41,457 bases of DNA from Pseudomonas sp. MN1F (lineage in GTDB: Bacteria > Pseudomonadota > Gammaproteobacteria > Pseudomonadales > Pseudomonadaceae), in the NCBI RefSeq assembly GCF_009391885.1, contig NZ_VZII01000045.1, positions 1 to 41,457 of the forward strand, written 5' to 3'. The position numbers were made by a program, and so were the translations under genes. Below, in pieces: positions 1 to 8,000 of the stretch. The notes below the pieces were generated by a model, which searched no databases, was not told the DNA's origin, and saw only the letters and a list, made by a program, of their open reading frames with translations. How positions within the stretch are numbered: position 1 is the first letter of the stretch; each line of letters begins with the position of its first letter.

Positions 1-172
1 CAACCTGCCGGAAGCCGTCACCCAAGGCATCCACGGCGGCAACCTGCCGGAAGCCGTCACCCAAGGCATCCACGGCGGCAACTTGCCGGAACCCATCACC
101 GAGGGTATCCACGGAGGCAATCTCACTCCGGCATCCACTGAGGGGATTCACGGCGACAACAGCAAGGGTTGA
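1..172 (+). CDS. C-terminal end of a tandem-repeat protein (partial, 5' end outside window)
   Basis: The open frame begins at base 2 and ends with TGA at 170-172, giving 56 visible residues. They consist of four 13-residue units with consensus NLPEAVTQGIHGG followed by a short tail, NSKG. The 39-bp units lie at 2-40, 41-79, 80-118 and 119-157. The first two are identical in DNA; the third and fourth diverge progressively (EPITEG, then TPASTEG), with GIHG kept in all four. Such units suggest a low-complexity or repetitive surface or periplasmic segment, but the N-terminus is not visible and I do not recognise the family. The next gene, a lipoprotein, starts 71 bp downstream on the same strand, so the two could share a transcript. 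Confidence 0.6.
   Translation, partial: NLPEAVTQGIHGGNLPEAVTQGIHGGNLPEPITEGIHGGNLTPASTEGIHGDNSKG
2..157 (+). repeat. 39-bp in-frame tandem repeat, 4 visible copies
   Basis: There are four head-to-tail 39-bp units. Copies 1 and 2 are identical, while copies 3 and 4 keep the frame and the GIHG core. Because the array touches the left edge, the total copy number is unknown. Identical neighbouring copies point to recent slippage or unequal recombination. Confidence 0.85.
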
Positions 173-243
173 CCACTGCGCCGGGAAATCCGCTAAAGTC
201 CTGGGGTTGGCCACAAGCCAGCTCCAAGGACACCGGAGATTCC

Positions 244-642
244 ATGAAAAAACTCTTTATGCTGTGTTGCGCATCCCTGCTCGCAGCCTGTTCCAGCCAC
301 ACCCCGTCCACCCAGGCCAGCCTGGATGGCGAAGTCTTCTACCTGCAGCGCATCGCCCTGCCGCCTGCCGCCACCTTGAGCGTCGAGTTGCAGGATGTCT
401 CGCTGATGGACGCCCCCGCCGTGACCCTGGCGCGCCAGGCCGGCCCGGTCAAAGGCAACGTGCCACTGCCGTTCCACCTCATTTACGACCCGGCCCAGGT
501 CAAGCCCGGCCACCGCTACGCGGTCAGCGCGCGGATCGAGCTGGACGGCAAGCTGCTGTTCATCAACACCGAACACCACGGCGTCGCACTCGACGGCAGC
601 GACCCGCAGCCGGTACGGGTCAAAGTCGACCCGGTGCGCTGA
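244..642 (+). CDS. YbaY/YscW-like lipoprotein
   Basis: A 132-residue protein starting MKKLFMLCCASLLAAC, a short lipoprotein signal with lipobox LAAC and acylated Cys at residue 16. The rest is one small beta-rich domain typical of the YbaY/YscW (type III pilotin-like) family: 'GEVFYLQRIALPPAATLSVELQDVS'-type segments with the features LPPAATLSVELQDVS and PLPFHLIYDP. It should be anchored in a membrane, facing the periplasm. The ATG at 244 is chosen over an upstream in-frame ATG at 169 because it begins the signal peptide. No secretion genes lie nearby, so a true pilotin role is not implied; most members outside secretion loci have no known function. The downstream DUF4197 gene follows after 32 bp and is probably cotranscribed. 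Confidence 0.8.
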   Translation: MKKLFMLCCASLLAACSSHTPSTQASLDGEVFYLQRIALPPAATLSVELQDVSLMDAPAVTLARQAGPVKGNVPLPFHLIYDPAQVKPGHRYAVSARIELDGKLLFINTEHHGVALDGSDPQPVRVKVDPVR

Positions 643-674
643 GCCCGCCCCATTTCATCGATAAGGAAATACCC

Positions 675-1361
675 ATGATTCGCGCCTCCCTGCGCTTCAC
701 TACCCTGTGCGCCGGCCTGCTGCTGTCGGCCAGCGCCCTGGCGCTGTCGCTTGGCGACCTGAGCCAGTCCGACGCCACCGGCGGCCTGAAGGATGCCCTC
801 ACCCAGGGCGCGCAGATTGCCGTCAAGCAGTTGAGCACGCCAGGCGGCTTCAGCAACAACCCTGACGTGCGCATCGAGCTGCCGGGCAACCTCGGTAAAG
901 CTGCCAAGGCCATGAAGATGTTCGGCAAGGGCGACCAGGTCGATGCCCTGGAAGCCAGCATGAACAAGGCCGCCGAAGCTGCCGTGCCACAGGCCCAGGC
1001 GATTCTGGTGGATGCCGTGAAGAAGATGACCGTGACCGATGCCAAGGGCATCCTCAGCGGCGGTGACGACTCGGCCACCCAGTACCTTAACAAGAGCAGC
1101 CGCGAGCAGATCCGCGCCAAGTTCCTGCCGATCGTCAAGCAGGCCACCGACAAGGTCGGCGTCGCCCAGCAGTACAATGCCTTTGCCGGTCAGGCCAAGG
1201 GCCTGGGGCTGATCAAGGATGACGCCAACATCGAGAACTACGTGACCGAGAAGGCGCTGGATGGCCTGTTCGAGATGATTGCCAAACAGGAACAGAGCAT
1301 TCGCCAGAACCCGGCGCAGGCCGCTACCAGCCTGGCCAAGAAAGTCTTCGGCGCCCTTTGA
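675..1361 (+). CDS. DUF4197 domain-containing exported protein
   Basis: This 228-residue protein has an N-terminal signal peptide (MIRASLRFTTLCAGLLLSAS), with likely cleavage after an Ala-Leu-Ala motif near residue 23. The mature part is alpha-helical and fits the DUF4197 family, with features such as GLKDALTQGAQIAVKQLS near the start, a central DAKGILSGGDDSATQY segment and a helical C-terminal region. Family members are periplasmic or envelope proteins without an assigned activity. An AAGGAA Shine-Dalgarno at about 663-668 precedes the ATG. It lies 32 bp after the lipoprotein gene on the same strand, and a strong GC hairpin follows the stop codon. Confidence 0.8.
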   Translation: MIRASLRFTTLCAGLLLSASALALSLGDLSQSDATGGLKDALTQGAQIAVKQLSTPGGFSNNPDVRIELPGNLGKAAKAMKMFGKGDQVDALEASMNKAAEAAVPQAQAILVDAVKKMTVTDAKGILSGGDDSATQYLNKSSREQIRAKFLPIVKQATDKVGVAQQYNAFAGQAKGLGLIKDDANIENYVTEKALDGLFEMIAKQEQSIRQNPAQAATSLAKKVFGAL

Positions 1362-1369
1362 CGCCCTGG

Positions 1370-1397
1370 GGGGGCGCCTTGCGCCCCCTTCGATTTT
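1370..1397 (+). terminator. Rho-independent terminator after the DUF4197 gene
   Basis: The inverted repeat GGGGGCGC (1370-1377), CTT loop, GCGCCCCC (1381-1388) is followed by TTCGATTTTC. It lies 8 bp past the DUF4197 stop and ends at the stop codon of the convergent RND gene. The T tract favours plus-strand termination. Confidence 0.75.
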
Positions 1398-4300
1398 CAG
1401 CCCTTCCTGACCCTGAACCACGCCGCATACAACGCCGGCAAGAACAGCAAGGTCAACGCCGTGGCCACGATCAACCCACCCATGATCGCCACCGCCATCG
1501 GCCCGTAGAACACACTCCGCGACAACGGAATCATCGCCAGCACCGCCGCCAGCGCGGTCAGCACGATCGGCCGGAAGCGCCGCACCGTGGCCTCGATGAT
1601 CGCCTGCCAACGGTCCATTCCGCCAGCGATATCCTGCTCGATCTGGTCCACCAGGATCACCGAGTTGCGCATGATCATCCCCGCCAGGGCGATGGTGCCG
1701 AGCATGGCGACGAAGCCGAACGGCTGGCGGAACACCAGCAGGAACAAGGTCACGCCAATCAGCCCCAACGGCGCGGTGAGGAACACCATCACCGTGCGCG
1801 AGAAGCTGCGCAGCTGGATCATCAGCAAGCTCAGCACCACCACGATGAACAGCGGCATGCCGGCGTTCACCGATTTCTGCCCGCGCTCGGAGTCTTCCAC
1901 TGTGCCGCCCACTTCCAGCAGGTAGCCATCCGGCAGCTTGGCCTTGATCTCCTGCAAGGTCGGCAGGATCTGCTTCACCAGCGTCGCCGGCTGCTCCTTG
2001 TCATAGATGTCGGCACGCACGGTCACCGTCGGCAGGCGGTTGCGGTGCCAGATGATGCCTTCCTCGAAGCCATACTCCAGCGTCGCCACCTGCGACAGCG
2101 CCACGCTCTGGCCGTTGTTGGTGGGCAGCGCCAGGCTGCCGAGGTTAGCCAGTTCGCCACGCTCCTGCTGGGTGCCGCGCAAGAGAATCTCGATCAGCTC
2201 GTTGTCCTCGCGGTACTGGCTGACCGTGGTGCCGGTCAGCGAACTCTGCAGGAAGCTCGACAGTTGCGCGGTACTCACGCCCAGGGCACGGGCGCGGTCT
2301 TGATCGATTTCCAGGAACACCGCCTTGCTCGGTTCTTCCCAGTCCAGGTGCACATTGACCACATGCGGGTTCTCGCGCACCTTGTCCGCCACTTCCCGGG
2401 CCAGGGCACGGGCCTTCTCGATATGCTCGCCAGTGACCCGGAACTGCACCGGGTAGCCCACGGGCGGGCCGTTCTCCAGGCGCGTGATGCGGGCGCGCAG
2501 GTCGGGGAACTGCTGGTCGACGGTGCTGATCAGCCAGCCGCGCAGGCGCTCGCGGTCTTCCATCGACTTGGCCAGCACCACGAACTGGGCAAAGCTGGCA
2601 GCGGGCAGCTGCTGGTCCAGCGGCAGGTAGAAGCGCGGCGAACCGGTGCCCACATAGGCCACGTAGTTGTCGATGCCGTCCTGCTGCTTGAGCAGCGCTT
2701 CCAGTTGCTTGACCCGCTCGGCGGTATTGGCCAGCGAGGCACCTTCGGCAAGCTTCAGGTCAACCATCAGCTCCGGGCGCCCCGAGGCCGGGAAGAACTG
2801 CTGGGGCACAAAGCGGAACAGCAGGATGCTGCCGACAAAGGCGGCAATGGTCAGCAGGATCACCGTCTTGCGCCGCCGCACGCACCACTCCACCACACGC
2901 CGTACGCGCTGGTAGAACGGCGTGCCGTACGGGTCCGGCGCGTGCCCGTCCTTGCCATGGCGAGCGGCATGCAGCTTGGCCAGGTCTGGCAGCAGCCGCT
3001 CGCCCAGGTAAGGCACGAAGACCACCGCAGCGACCCACGAGGTCAACAGCGCGATGGTCACCACCTGGAAGATCGAGCGGGTGTATTCGCCAGTGCTCGA
3101 CGCCGCCGTGGCAATCGGCAGAAAGCCCGCAGCCGTGATCAACGTACCGGTGAGCATCGGGAACGCCGTGCTGGTCCAGGCGTAACTGGCGGCCTTGAGG
3201 CGGTCATAACCCTGCTCCATCTTGATCGCCATCATCTCCACGGCAATGATCGCGTCGTCCACCAGCAGGCCCAGCGCCAGCACCAACGCGCCGAGCGAGA
3301 TCTTGTGCAGGCCGATGCCGAAGTAATGCATTGTGGCGAAGGTCATGGCCAGCACCAACGGGATGGCCAAAGCCACCACCAGGCCGGTGCGCAGGCCGAG
3401 GGAGAAGAAACTCACCAACAGCACGATCACCAGCGCCTCGACCAGCACCTGGACGAACTCGCCGACCCCGGCCTTGACCGCCGCCGGCTGGTCGGAGACC
3501 TTGCGCAACTCCATGCCGGCGGGCAGGTTGCGCGCCAGGCGCTCGAACTCATCTTCCAGTGCCTTGCCCAGCACCAGGATGTCGCCGCCGTCCTTCATCG
3601 ACACCGCCAGGCCGATGGCGTCCTCGCCCATGAAGCGCATGCGCGGGGCGGGCGGGTCGTTGAAGCCTCGGTGCACATCGGCCACATCGCCAATGCGGAA
3701 GGTGCGGTCGCCCACCCGGATGGGGAACTGGCGGATCTCATCAACGCTGTCGAAGCGCCCGCTCACCCGCAGTTGCAGGCGCTCACTAGGGGTTTCGAAG
3801 AAACCGGCGGTGCTGACCGCGTTCTGCTCACGCAACGCCTGCTGCACCGCCTCCAGCGGCACCCCGAGGGTAGCCAGCTTGAGGTTGGACAGCTCGATCC
3901 AGATTTTCTCGTCCTGCAGGCCGATCAGCTCGACCTTGCCCACGTCCTTGACCCGCTGCAGCTGGATCTGGATACGGTCGGCGTAGTCCTTGAGCACCGC
4001 ATAGTCGAACCCGGCGCCGGACAGCGCGTAGATATTGCCGAAGGTGGTGCCGAACTCGTCGTTGAAGAACGGCCCCTGGATCTCTGGCGGCAAGGTGTGG
4101 CGGATGTCCGCGACCTTCTTGCGAATCTGGTACCAGAGCTCGGGAATGTCCCTGGAGTGCAACGAGTCGCGGGCCATGAAAGTGACCTGCGACTCACCCG
4201 GACGCGAGAACGAGACGATCCTCTCGTACTCACCGGTCTCCATCAGCTTCTTCTCGATGCGCTCGGTAACCTGACGTGACACTTCCTCGGCCGTGGCCCC

Positions 4301-4462
4301 TGGCCACAGGGTACGAATGACCATGGCCTTGAAGGTGAACGGAGGGTCTTCACTCTGCCCCAACTTGGTGTAGGACATGGCGCCAATGGCAGCCAGCAGA
4401 ATCATCAGGAACAGCACAATCTGGCGGTTACGCAGCGCCCACGCGGAAAGGTTGAAACCCAT
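1397..4462 (-). CDS. RND efflux pump inner-membrane permease
   Basis: A 1021-residue protein, full length for AcrB/MexB-type resistance-nodulation-division pumps, which use the proton gradient to export drugs or other compounds. It has a first membrane helix at about residues 13-30, two large periplasmic loops, and the helix-4 proton-relay aspartates in GLLVDDAII (D402, D403). In helix 10 the position normally held by the relay lysine reads Arg (R932 in MIMRNSVIL). The sequence departs from the AcrB/MexB core subfamily and looks closer to the TriC/MexK side, by impression only. The ATG follows the adaptor stop by 6 bp, with AAGGAG overlapping that stop, so the two are translated from one message. 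No outer-membrane channel gene is adjacent. Confidence 0.92.
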   Translation of the reverse strand: MGFNLSAWALRNRQIVLFLMILLAAIGAMSYTKLGQSEDPPFTFKAMVIRTLWPGATAEEVSRQVTERIEKKLMETGEYERIVSFSRPGESQVTFMARDSLHSRDIPELWYQIRKKVADIRHTLPPEIQGPFFNDEFGTTFGNIYALSGAGFDYAVLKDYADRIQIQLQRVKDVGKVELIGLQDEKIWIELSNLKLATLGVPLEAVQQALREQNAVSTAGFFETPSERLQLRVSGRFDSVDEIRQFPIRVGDRTFRIGDVADVHRGFNDPPAPRMRFMGEDAIGLAVSMKDGGDILVLGKALEDEFERLARNLPAGMELRKVSDQPAAVKAGVGEFVQVLVEALVIVLLVSFFSLGLRTGLVVALAIPLVLAMTFATMHYFGIGLHKISLGALVLALGLLVDDAIIAVEMMAIKMEQGYDRLKAASYAWTSTAFPMLTGTLITAAGFLPIATAASSTGEYTRSIFQVVTIALLTSWVAAVVFVPYLGERLLPDLAKLHAARHGKDGHAPDPYGTPFYQRVRRVVEWCVRRRKTVILLTIAAFVGSILLFRFVPQQFFPASGRPELMVDLKLAEGASLANTAERVKQLEALLKQQDGIDNYVAYVGTGSPRFYLPLDQQLPAASFAQFVVLAKSMEDRERLRGWLISTVDQQFPDLRARITRLENGPPVGYPVQFRVTGEHIEKARALAREVADKVRENPHVVNVHLDWEEPSKAVFLEIDQDRARALGVSTAQLSSFLQSSLTGTTVSQYREDNELIEILLRGTQQERGELANLGSLALPTNNGQSVALSQVATLEYGFEEGIIWHRNRLPTVTVRADIYDKEQPATLVKQILPTLQEIKAKLPDGYLLEVGGTVEDSERGQKSVNAGMPLFIVVVLSLLMIQLRSFSRTVMVFLTAPLGLIGVTLFLLVFRQPFGFVAMLGTIALAGMIMRNSVILVDQIEQDIAGGMDRWQAIIEATVRRFRPIVLTALAAVLAMIPLSRSVFYGPMAVAIMGGLIVATALTLLFLPALYAAWFRVRKG

Positions 4463-4468
4463 CGGGAC

Positions 4469-5569
4469 TTACTCCTTGGCCGCCAGGTTCACCACGCGGT
4501 TGGTGCGATCTACCGGCCGCACTTCCTGCCCCTCGCGCAGCACATGGCCACCGGCAGCGACCACCCAGTCGCCCGGTGCCAGGCCTTCGAGCACCGGCAC
4601 GGTTTCACTGCCATACGCGCCCAGACGCACCACGGCACGCTCCAGGCGGCTGTCCTTGTTGACCCGCCAGACATAGGCCTGACCGTTTTCCGCAGTGACG
4701 GCCGACAGTGGCACTGCCAGCGGAATCACTCCGTCATGGGCAATGAACACCCGCGCACTCTGACCGAGTTCGGCAGGCACCTTGGCCGAGGTGAAGGCAA
4801 TTCTTGCGGCGAATGTCCGTGAGCGCGGGTCGGCGGCAGGTGCCAACTCGCGAATGCGCCCTTGGAAGCGTTGGTTGGGGTGCGACCACAATTCGATGCT
4901 GACAGCCTCGCCCACGGCAAAACGGGCGAACTGCTGTTCCGGCAGGCCGATGGCCACTTCACGCTCACCGTCGGCAGCGAGTGTGAACACGGTCTGCCCG
5001 GCCGCGACCACCTGGCCGACTTCAACCTGGCGCTTGGCGATGACACCCGCCTGCGGCGCACGCAACACGGCGTAATCAGCCTGGTTGCCGGCCACGTCGA
5101 ATTCGGCCTTGGCCTGTTTCAGGCGGGCGAGGCCTGCACGGTAGAGGTTCTCCGCGTTGTCATACTGGGAGTGGCTGACCATCTGCCGGTCGAGCAGCTT
5201 CTGGTAGCGGTCGCGCTCGGCGCGCACCAGCGACAGGTTGGCCTCGGCCGCTGCCAGCTGGGCGCGGTTGGCCTCCAGCTGCAGGCGCACGTCCTGTGGG
5301 TCAAGCTCGGCCAGCGGCTGCTCGGCCTTGACCCGCTGCCCCTCCTCCACCAGGCGCTTGCTGACCTTGCCGCCGATGCGGAAGGCCAGCTCCGGCTCGA
5401 AGCGCGCGCGCACTTCACCGGGGTAACTGTCGGCAGCGGCTTCGGCCGGCTGCGGCTGCACCACCAGGGCCGGGCGCGGCGCGGCAGGCGGGGCTGCTTC
5501 CTGGCCGCAGGCTGCCAGCAACAGCGCGGCAGCAGCGGGCAGAGCGAGGGACAAGGCATGGCGCAACAT
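4469..5569 (-). CDS. RND efflux periplasmic adaptor (membrane fusion lipoprotein)
   Basis: A 366-residue HlyD/AcrA-type adaptor linking the RND permease to an outer-membrane channel. It begins with a lipoprotein signal ending in LLLAAC, which places the acylated Cys at residue 21. The split lipoyl half-domains (FRIGGKVSKRLVEEGQ and LRAPQAGVIAKRQVEVGQ) flank a helical hairpin of about 70 residues rich in Ala, Gln and Arg; beta-barrel and membrane-proximal domains follow. The ATG at 5569 is preferred to an in-frame ATG 24 bp upstream because AAAGGAT sits at proper spacing and the signal peptide starts there. It is the first gene of a two-gene operon, reading away from the divergent TetR gene, which probably represses it. 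Confidence 0.9.
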   Translation of the reverse strand: MLRHALSLALPAAAALLLAACGQEAAPPAAPRPALVVQPQPAEAAADSYPGEVRARFEPELAFRIGGKVSKRLVEEGQRVKAEQPLAELDPQDVRLQLEANRAQLAAAEANLSLVRAERDRYQKLLDRQMVSHSQYDNAENLYRAGLARLKQAKAEFDVAGNQADYAVLRAPQAGVIAKRQVEVGQVVAAGQTVFTLAADGEREVAIGLPEQQFARFAVGEAVSIELWSHPNQRFQGRIRELAPAADPRSRTFAARIAFTSAKVPAELGQSARVFIAHDGVIPLAVPLSAVTAENGQAYVWRVNKDSRLERAVVRLGAYGSETVPVLEGLAPGDWVVAAGGHVLREGQEVRPVDRTNRVVNLAAKE

Positions 5570-5603
5570 GATGAATCCTTTCGCGAAGTGCACATTGAAT
5601 ATT

Positions 5604-5619
5604 TATACTGGCGAGTATA
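5604..5619. promoter_or_regulatory. Perfect inverted repeat, probable operator of the divergent TetR regulator
   Basis: TATACT (5604-5609), GGCG spacer, AGTATA (5614-5619): a perfect 6+4+6 palindrome in the 180-bp region between the efflux operon (minus) and the TetR gene (plus). The AT-rich arms also resemble -10 hexamers on both strands, so a bound repressor would block both promoters. Binding by the adjacent regulator is inferred from position and symmetry. Confidence 0.6.
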
Positions 5620-5749
5620 TTAAATCAGGGAACCGAGGCCGGGAAGCCAGCGTCGGAAAGAAAATCAACATTAACGAAGGTCGCGACCTGCAGCCGGATG
5701 CCGTTGCACCCGGTAAGATGGGCGCCCCTTCAACCAGATGCGGATTCCA

Positions 5750-6379
5750 ATGTCCAACGACGCACCCAACGGCCCGGGCCGGCCCAAGGACCTGGCAAAG
5801 CGCGAGGCCATCCTCGAAGCCGCCAAGGCCCTGTTCCTTAGCCTCGGTTATGCCAACACCAGCATGGATGCGGTCGCTGCGGCGGCAGGTGTTTCAAAAC
5901 TCACGGTCTACAGCCATTTCACCGACAAGCAGACGCTGTTCGGCTCTGCCGTCATGGCGACCTGCCAGAACCAGTTGCCGGACTTGATGTTCGAGTACCC
6001 GGAGGGAGCGGCGGTGGAGGAGGTGTTGCTGACTATCGGCCATAGCTTCCAGGCGCTGATCAGCAGTGACGAGGCGGTCAAGCTGAGCCGCCTGATCATG
6101 GCCCAGAGCAGCCAGGACCCGGGGTTTGGCGCGTACTTCTACGAAGCCGGGCCGAAGCGGCTACTGGTGGGGATGGAAGCACTGTTGCGCAGGATCGATG
6201 GGTGCGGGCTACTGCGGATTGCCAATCCGCTGCAGGCGGCCGAGCACTTCTTCAGCCTGGTCAAGGGCGCGCCTGATTATCGCCTGTTGCTGGGGTGTGC
6301 CGGGCCGCTGGAGGGAGATGAGGCCGAGGCCCATGTGCGTGAGGTGGTGGCGTTGTTTATTCGGGCATTCAAGGCCTGA
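5750..6379 (+). CDS. TetR/AcrR-family transcriptional regulator of the efflux operon
   Basis: A 209-residue protein with an N-terminal TetR helix-turn-helix: REAILEAAKALFLSLGY, then MDAVAAAAGVSKLTVYSHF, at about residues 16-60. It is followed by a helical ligand and dimer domain, with the tail region VVALFIRAFKA, in the style of the AefR/TetR_C group. It is divergent from the RND adaptor gene with a palindrome between them, the standard layout of a local efflux repressor released by a pump substrate. The ATG at 5750 (MSNDAPNG) is chosen; an in-frame ATG at 5738 is possible and neither has a strong Shine-Dalgarno. The ligand is unknown. Confidence 0.88.
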   Translation: MSNDAPNGPGRPKDLAKREAILEAAKALFLSLGYANTSMDAVAAAAGVSKLTVYSHFTDKQTLFGSAVMATCQNQLPDLMFEYPEGAAVEEVLLTIGHSFQALISSDEAVKLSRLIMAQSSQDPGFGAYFYEAGPKRLLVGMEALLRRIDGCGLLRIANPLQAAEHFFSLVKGAPDYRLLLGCAGPLEGDEAEAHVREVVALFIRAFKA

Positions 6380-6390
6380 GTCAGCCTCAA

Positions 6391-6487
6391 CCGGCCTCTT
6401 CGCAGGCACGCCCGCTGCCCCAGGTTCCGCACGGCTTGCAGGACCTGGGATACCCCTGAAGGAGCGGTTTTAACCGCAAAGAAGCCG
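6391..6487. repeat. Degraded REP-like sequences between convergent genes
   Basis: A block starting CCGGCCTCTTCGCAGGC (from 6391) and a second starting GGAGCGGTTTTAACCGC (6461-6477) resemble worn copies of the two halves of a Pseudomonas REP pair, compared with the intact copies near 17250 and 39230 here. The second holds a perfect GCGGTT/AACCGC hairpin that may end transcription of the converging TetR and rsmJ genes. Confidence 0.45.
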
Positions 6488-6497
6488 ACGCAGGCGA

Positions 6498-7277
6498 TCA
6501 AGCCTTCAGGGCTTTCTTCGGATAGATGTCATAGCGGCTCGACTTGCCTTCCAGGCTGTGGCTCGGCTTCGGCCCATCAATGATCGGTGCCTTGCGCGGC
6601 CGCTTCACCACCACCCGGTGACTGGCCAATGCCAGTGCCGCCTCCAGCAATGCAGGCGCATCCAGGTCATCGCCCACCAGCGGCCGGAACACGCGCATCT
6701 CCTTCTTCACCAGCGCGCTCTTGTCACGGTGCGGGAACATCGGGTCGAGGTAGATCACCTGCGGCGGCTCGCCTTCCCAACTGCGCATGCGCTCGATGGC
6801 ATTGCCAGTCAGCAGGCGCATGCGCCCGACAATCGGCCCTACTTCTTCATCCAACCGACCGCGAGCCAAGCCATCCTCCAGCAACGCGGCAATCAGCGGC
6901 TGGCGCTCGATCAGGGTCATCTGGCAGCCCAGGCTGGCCAGCACGAACGCGTCCTTGCCAAGCCCCGCCGTGGCATCCAGCACCTGCGGCCGCACGCCTT
7001 GGGCGATGCCCACGGCCTTGGCAATCATCTGCCCGTTGCCGCCTCCAAACTGGCGCCGGTGCGCGGCCTGGCCTTCGACGAAGTCCACCCGCACCGGCCC
7101 CGGCGCCTGCGGGCCCAGCTGCTGGATCTGCAAGCCGTCGGCGCCCACCTGCACGGCAAACCCGGCAGCGTCGTCCTGCAGCGGCAGCACCAGGCGCTCG
7201 GCCCATGCGGCAGCTTGCGCCTCGAATTCAGCCGACAGCGCCTCGACCCGGATACCTGTGCCCTGCTCTTCCATCAT
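6498..7277 (-). CDS. rsmJ: 16S rRNA (guanine(1516)-N(2))-methyltransferase RsmJ
   Basis: A 259-residue protein close to the usual RsmJ length. It transfers a methyl group from S-adenosylmethionine to N2 of G1516 in helix 45 of 16S rRNA in the small subunit. Visible are the SAM-binding motif DATAGLGKDAF (101-111), the acidic loop after LIERQPL, and the catalytic-type motif YLDPMFP (about 177-182); the tail is Lys/Arg rich. ATG-ATG at the start is preceded by AGGTG. It is divergent from the unknown gene at 7378, with a strong palindrome between them, and convergent with the TetR gene. Confidence 0.93.
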   Translation of the reverse strand: MMEEQGTGIRVEALSAEFEAQAAAWAERLVLPLQDDAAGFAVQVGADGLQIQQLGPQAPGPVRVDFVEGQAAHRRQFGGGNGQMIAKAVGIAQGVRPQVLDATAGLGKDAFVLASLGCQMTLIERQPLIAALLEDGLARGRLDEEVGPIVGRMRLLTGNAIERMRSWEGEPPQVIYLDPMFPHRDKSALVKKEMRVFRPLVGDDLDAPALLEAALALASHRVVVKRPRKAPIIDGPKPSHSLEGKSSRYDIYPKKALKA

Positions 7278-7307
7278 TCACACCTAGAAATTGACCCCTG
7301 CCCCTCA

Positions 7308-7332
7308 TGTATCGGCCGCCATGGCCGATACA
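7308..7332. promoter_or_regulatory. Perfect 10-bp inverted repeat upstream of the unknown gene
   Basis: TGTATCGGCC (7308-7317), loop GCCAT, GGCCGATACA (7323-7332). It lies between the divergent rsmJ and the gene starting at 7378, 31 bp upstream of rsmJ's start. It could be a regulator binding site or a hairpin in the leader of either gene. No T tract follows, so it is not a typical terminator. Confidence 0.5.
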
Positions 7333-7377
7333 GGCAATATCCCGCTATTCTGCCAGAGCACAGCGCGCACGACTGCC

Positions 7378-7998
7378 ATGACAGACACTCTTCCCATCGG
7401 TTTGACCTACTTGTCGCCTGTCGGCAACTATGGTCGGCAGAATACCCAGGCACTCGGGGGCGTCAGCCACCTGTGGCAGGATTTCTTTGCCCGCGCGATG
7501 GAAGAGCAGCAAGCGCAAGAGCCCGACAGCGTCAGCCAGGCCATGGTGCAGTATGACCAGGCCAGCGGCGAGCCGATCGGTGGGGCCAAGGCCCTGGCGC
7601 TGATCGAAACCCAGCGCGCCTGCCCGGTACACGACACCATCGTCGCACCGCCCGAGCCCCTGTTCCTGCCCAAGGCGGAACTTGAGGCCAACCTGCTGGA
7701 ACCGGCGCCGGAGCCGTTCAGCGTCGCCGAGATGATTCAGCAACAGCGCCAGCTCGACATCAGCAACAACTGGCTGCGCCCGGTGGTGATGAGCCAGGGT
7801 CACCCGCTCCCCGAACCAGGCCCGGCCCCCTCCCCGCGCCCGCTGCACCTGCCGATCGCCGAATTCGAGATGAACCTGCTCGACCCCGCGCCAGAGCCGT
7901 TTGATGAGGCGACCATGGCCAGGCAGCAGAACGATCTGGAGTTCGACATGCACTGGGCGCGCCCGGTAGTGCTGAACAACGTTCGCGTCAACGCCTGA
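7378..7998 (+). CDS. Uncharacterised Pseudomonas protein with a duplicated ~49-residue module
   Basis: A 206-residue soluble protein with no signal peptide and no membrane helix. I do not recognise its family. Residues about 99-147 and 153-201 are two copies of one module. Both carry a P-L-x-L-P start, AELEANLLEPAPEPF or AEFEMNLLDPAPEPF, a QQxxLxxxxxW stretch and a RPVV end. The N-terminus (TDTLPIGLTYLSPVG) precedes a charged, Gln-rich region. The acidic, proline-rich repeats suggest a binding or scaffold role, but that is a guess. The start chosen is the ATG at 7378; no strong Shine-Dalgarno is visible, and earlier in-frame ATGs at 7291 and 7321 fall before or within the palindrome. It converges on the extensin-like gene with only 2 bp between stops. 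Confidence 0.65.
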   Translation: MTDTLPIGLTYLSPVGNYGRQNTQALGGVSHLWQDFFARAMEEQQAQEPDSVSQAMVQYDQASGEPIGGAKALALIETQRACPVHDTIVAPPEPLFLPKAELEANLLEPAPEPFSVAEMIQQQRQLDISNNWLRPVVMSQGHPLPEPGPAPSPRPLHLPIAEFEMNLLDPAPEPFDEATMARQQNDLEFDMHWARPVVLNNVRVNA

Positions 7999-8000
7999 GA

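Noticed and set aside
1358..4279. 973-codon plus-strand open frame opposite the RND permease
   Set aside because: Composition is Gln/His/Arg-rich shadow translation of a high-GC gene; the minus strand carries every RND motif.
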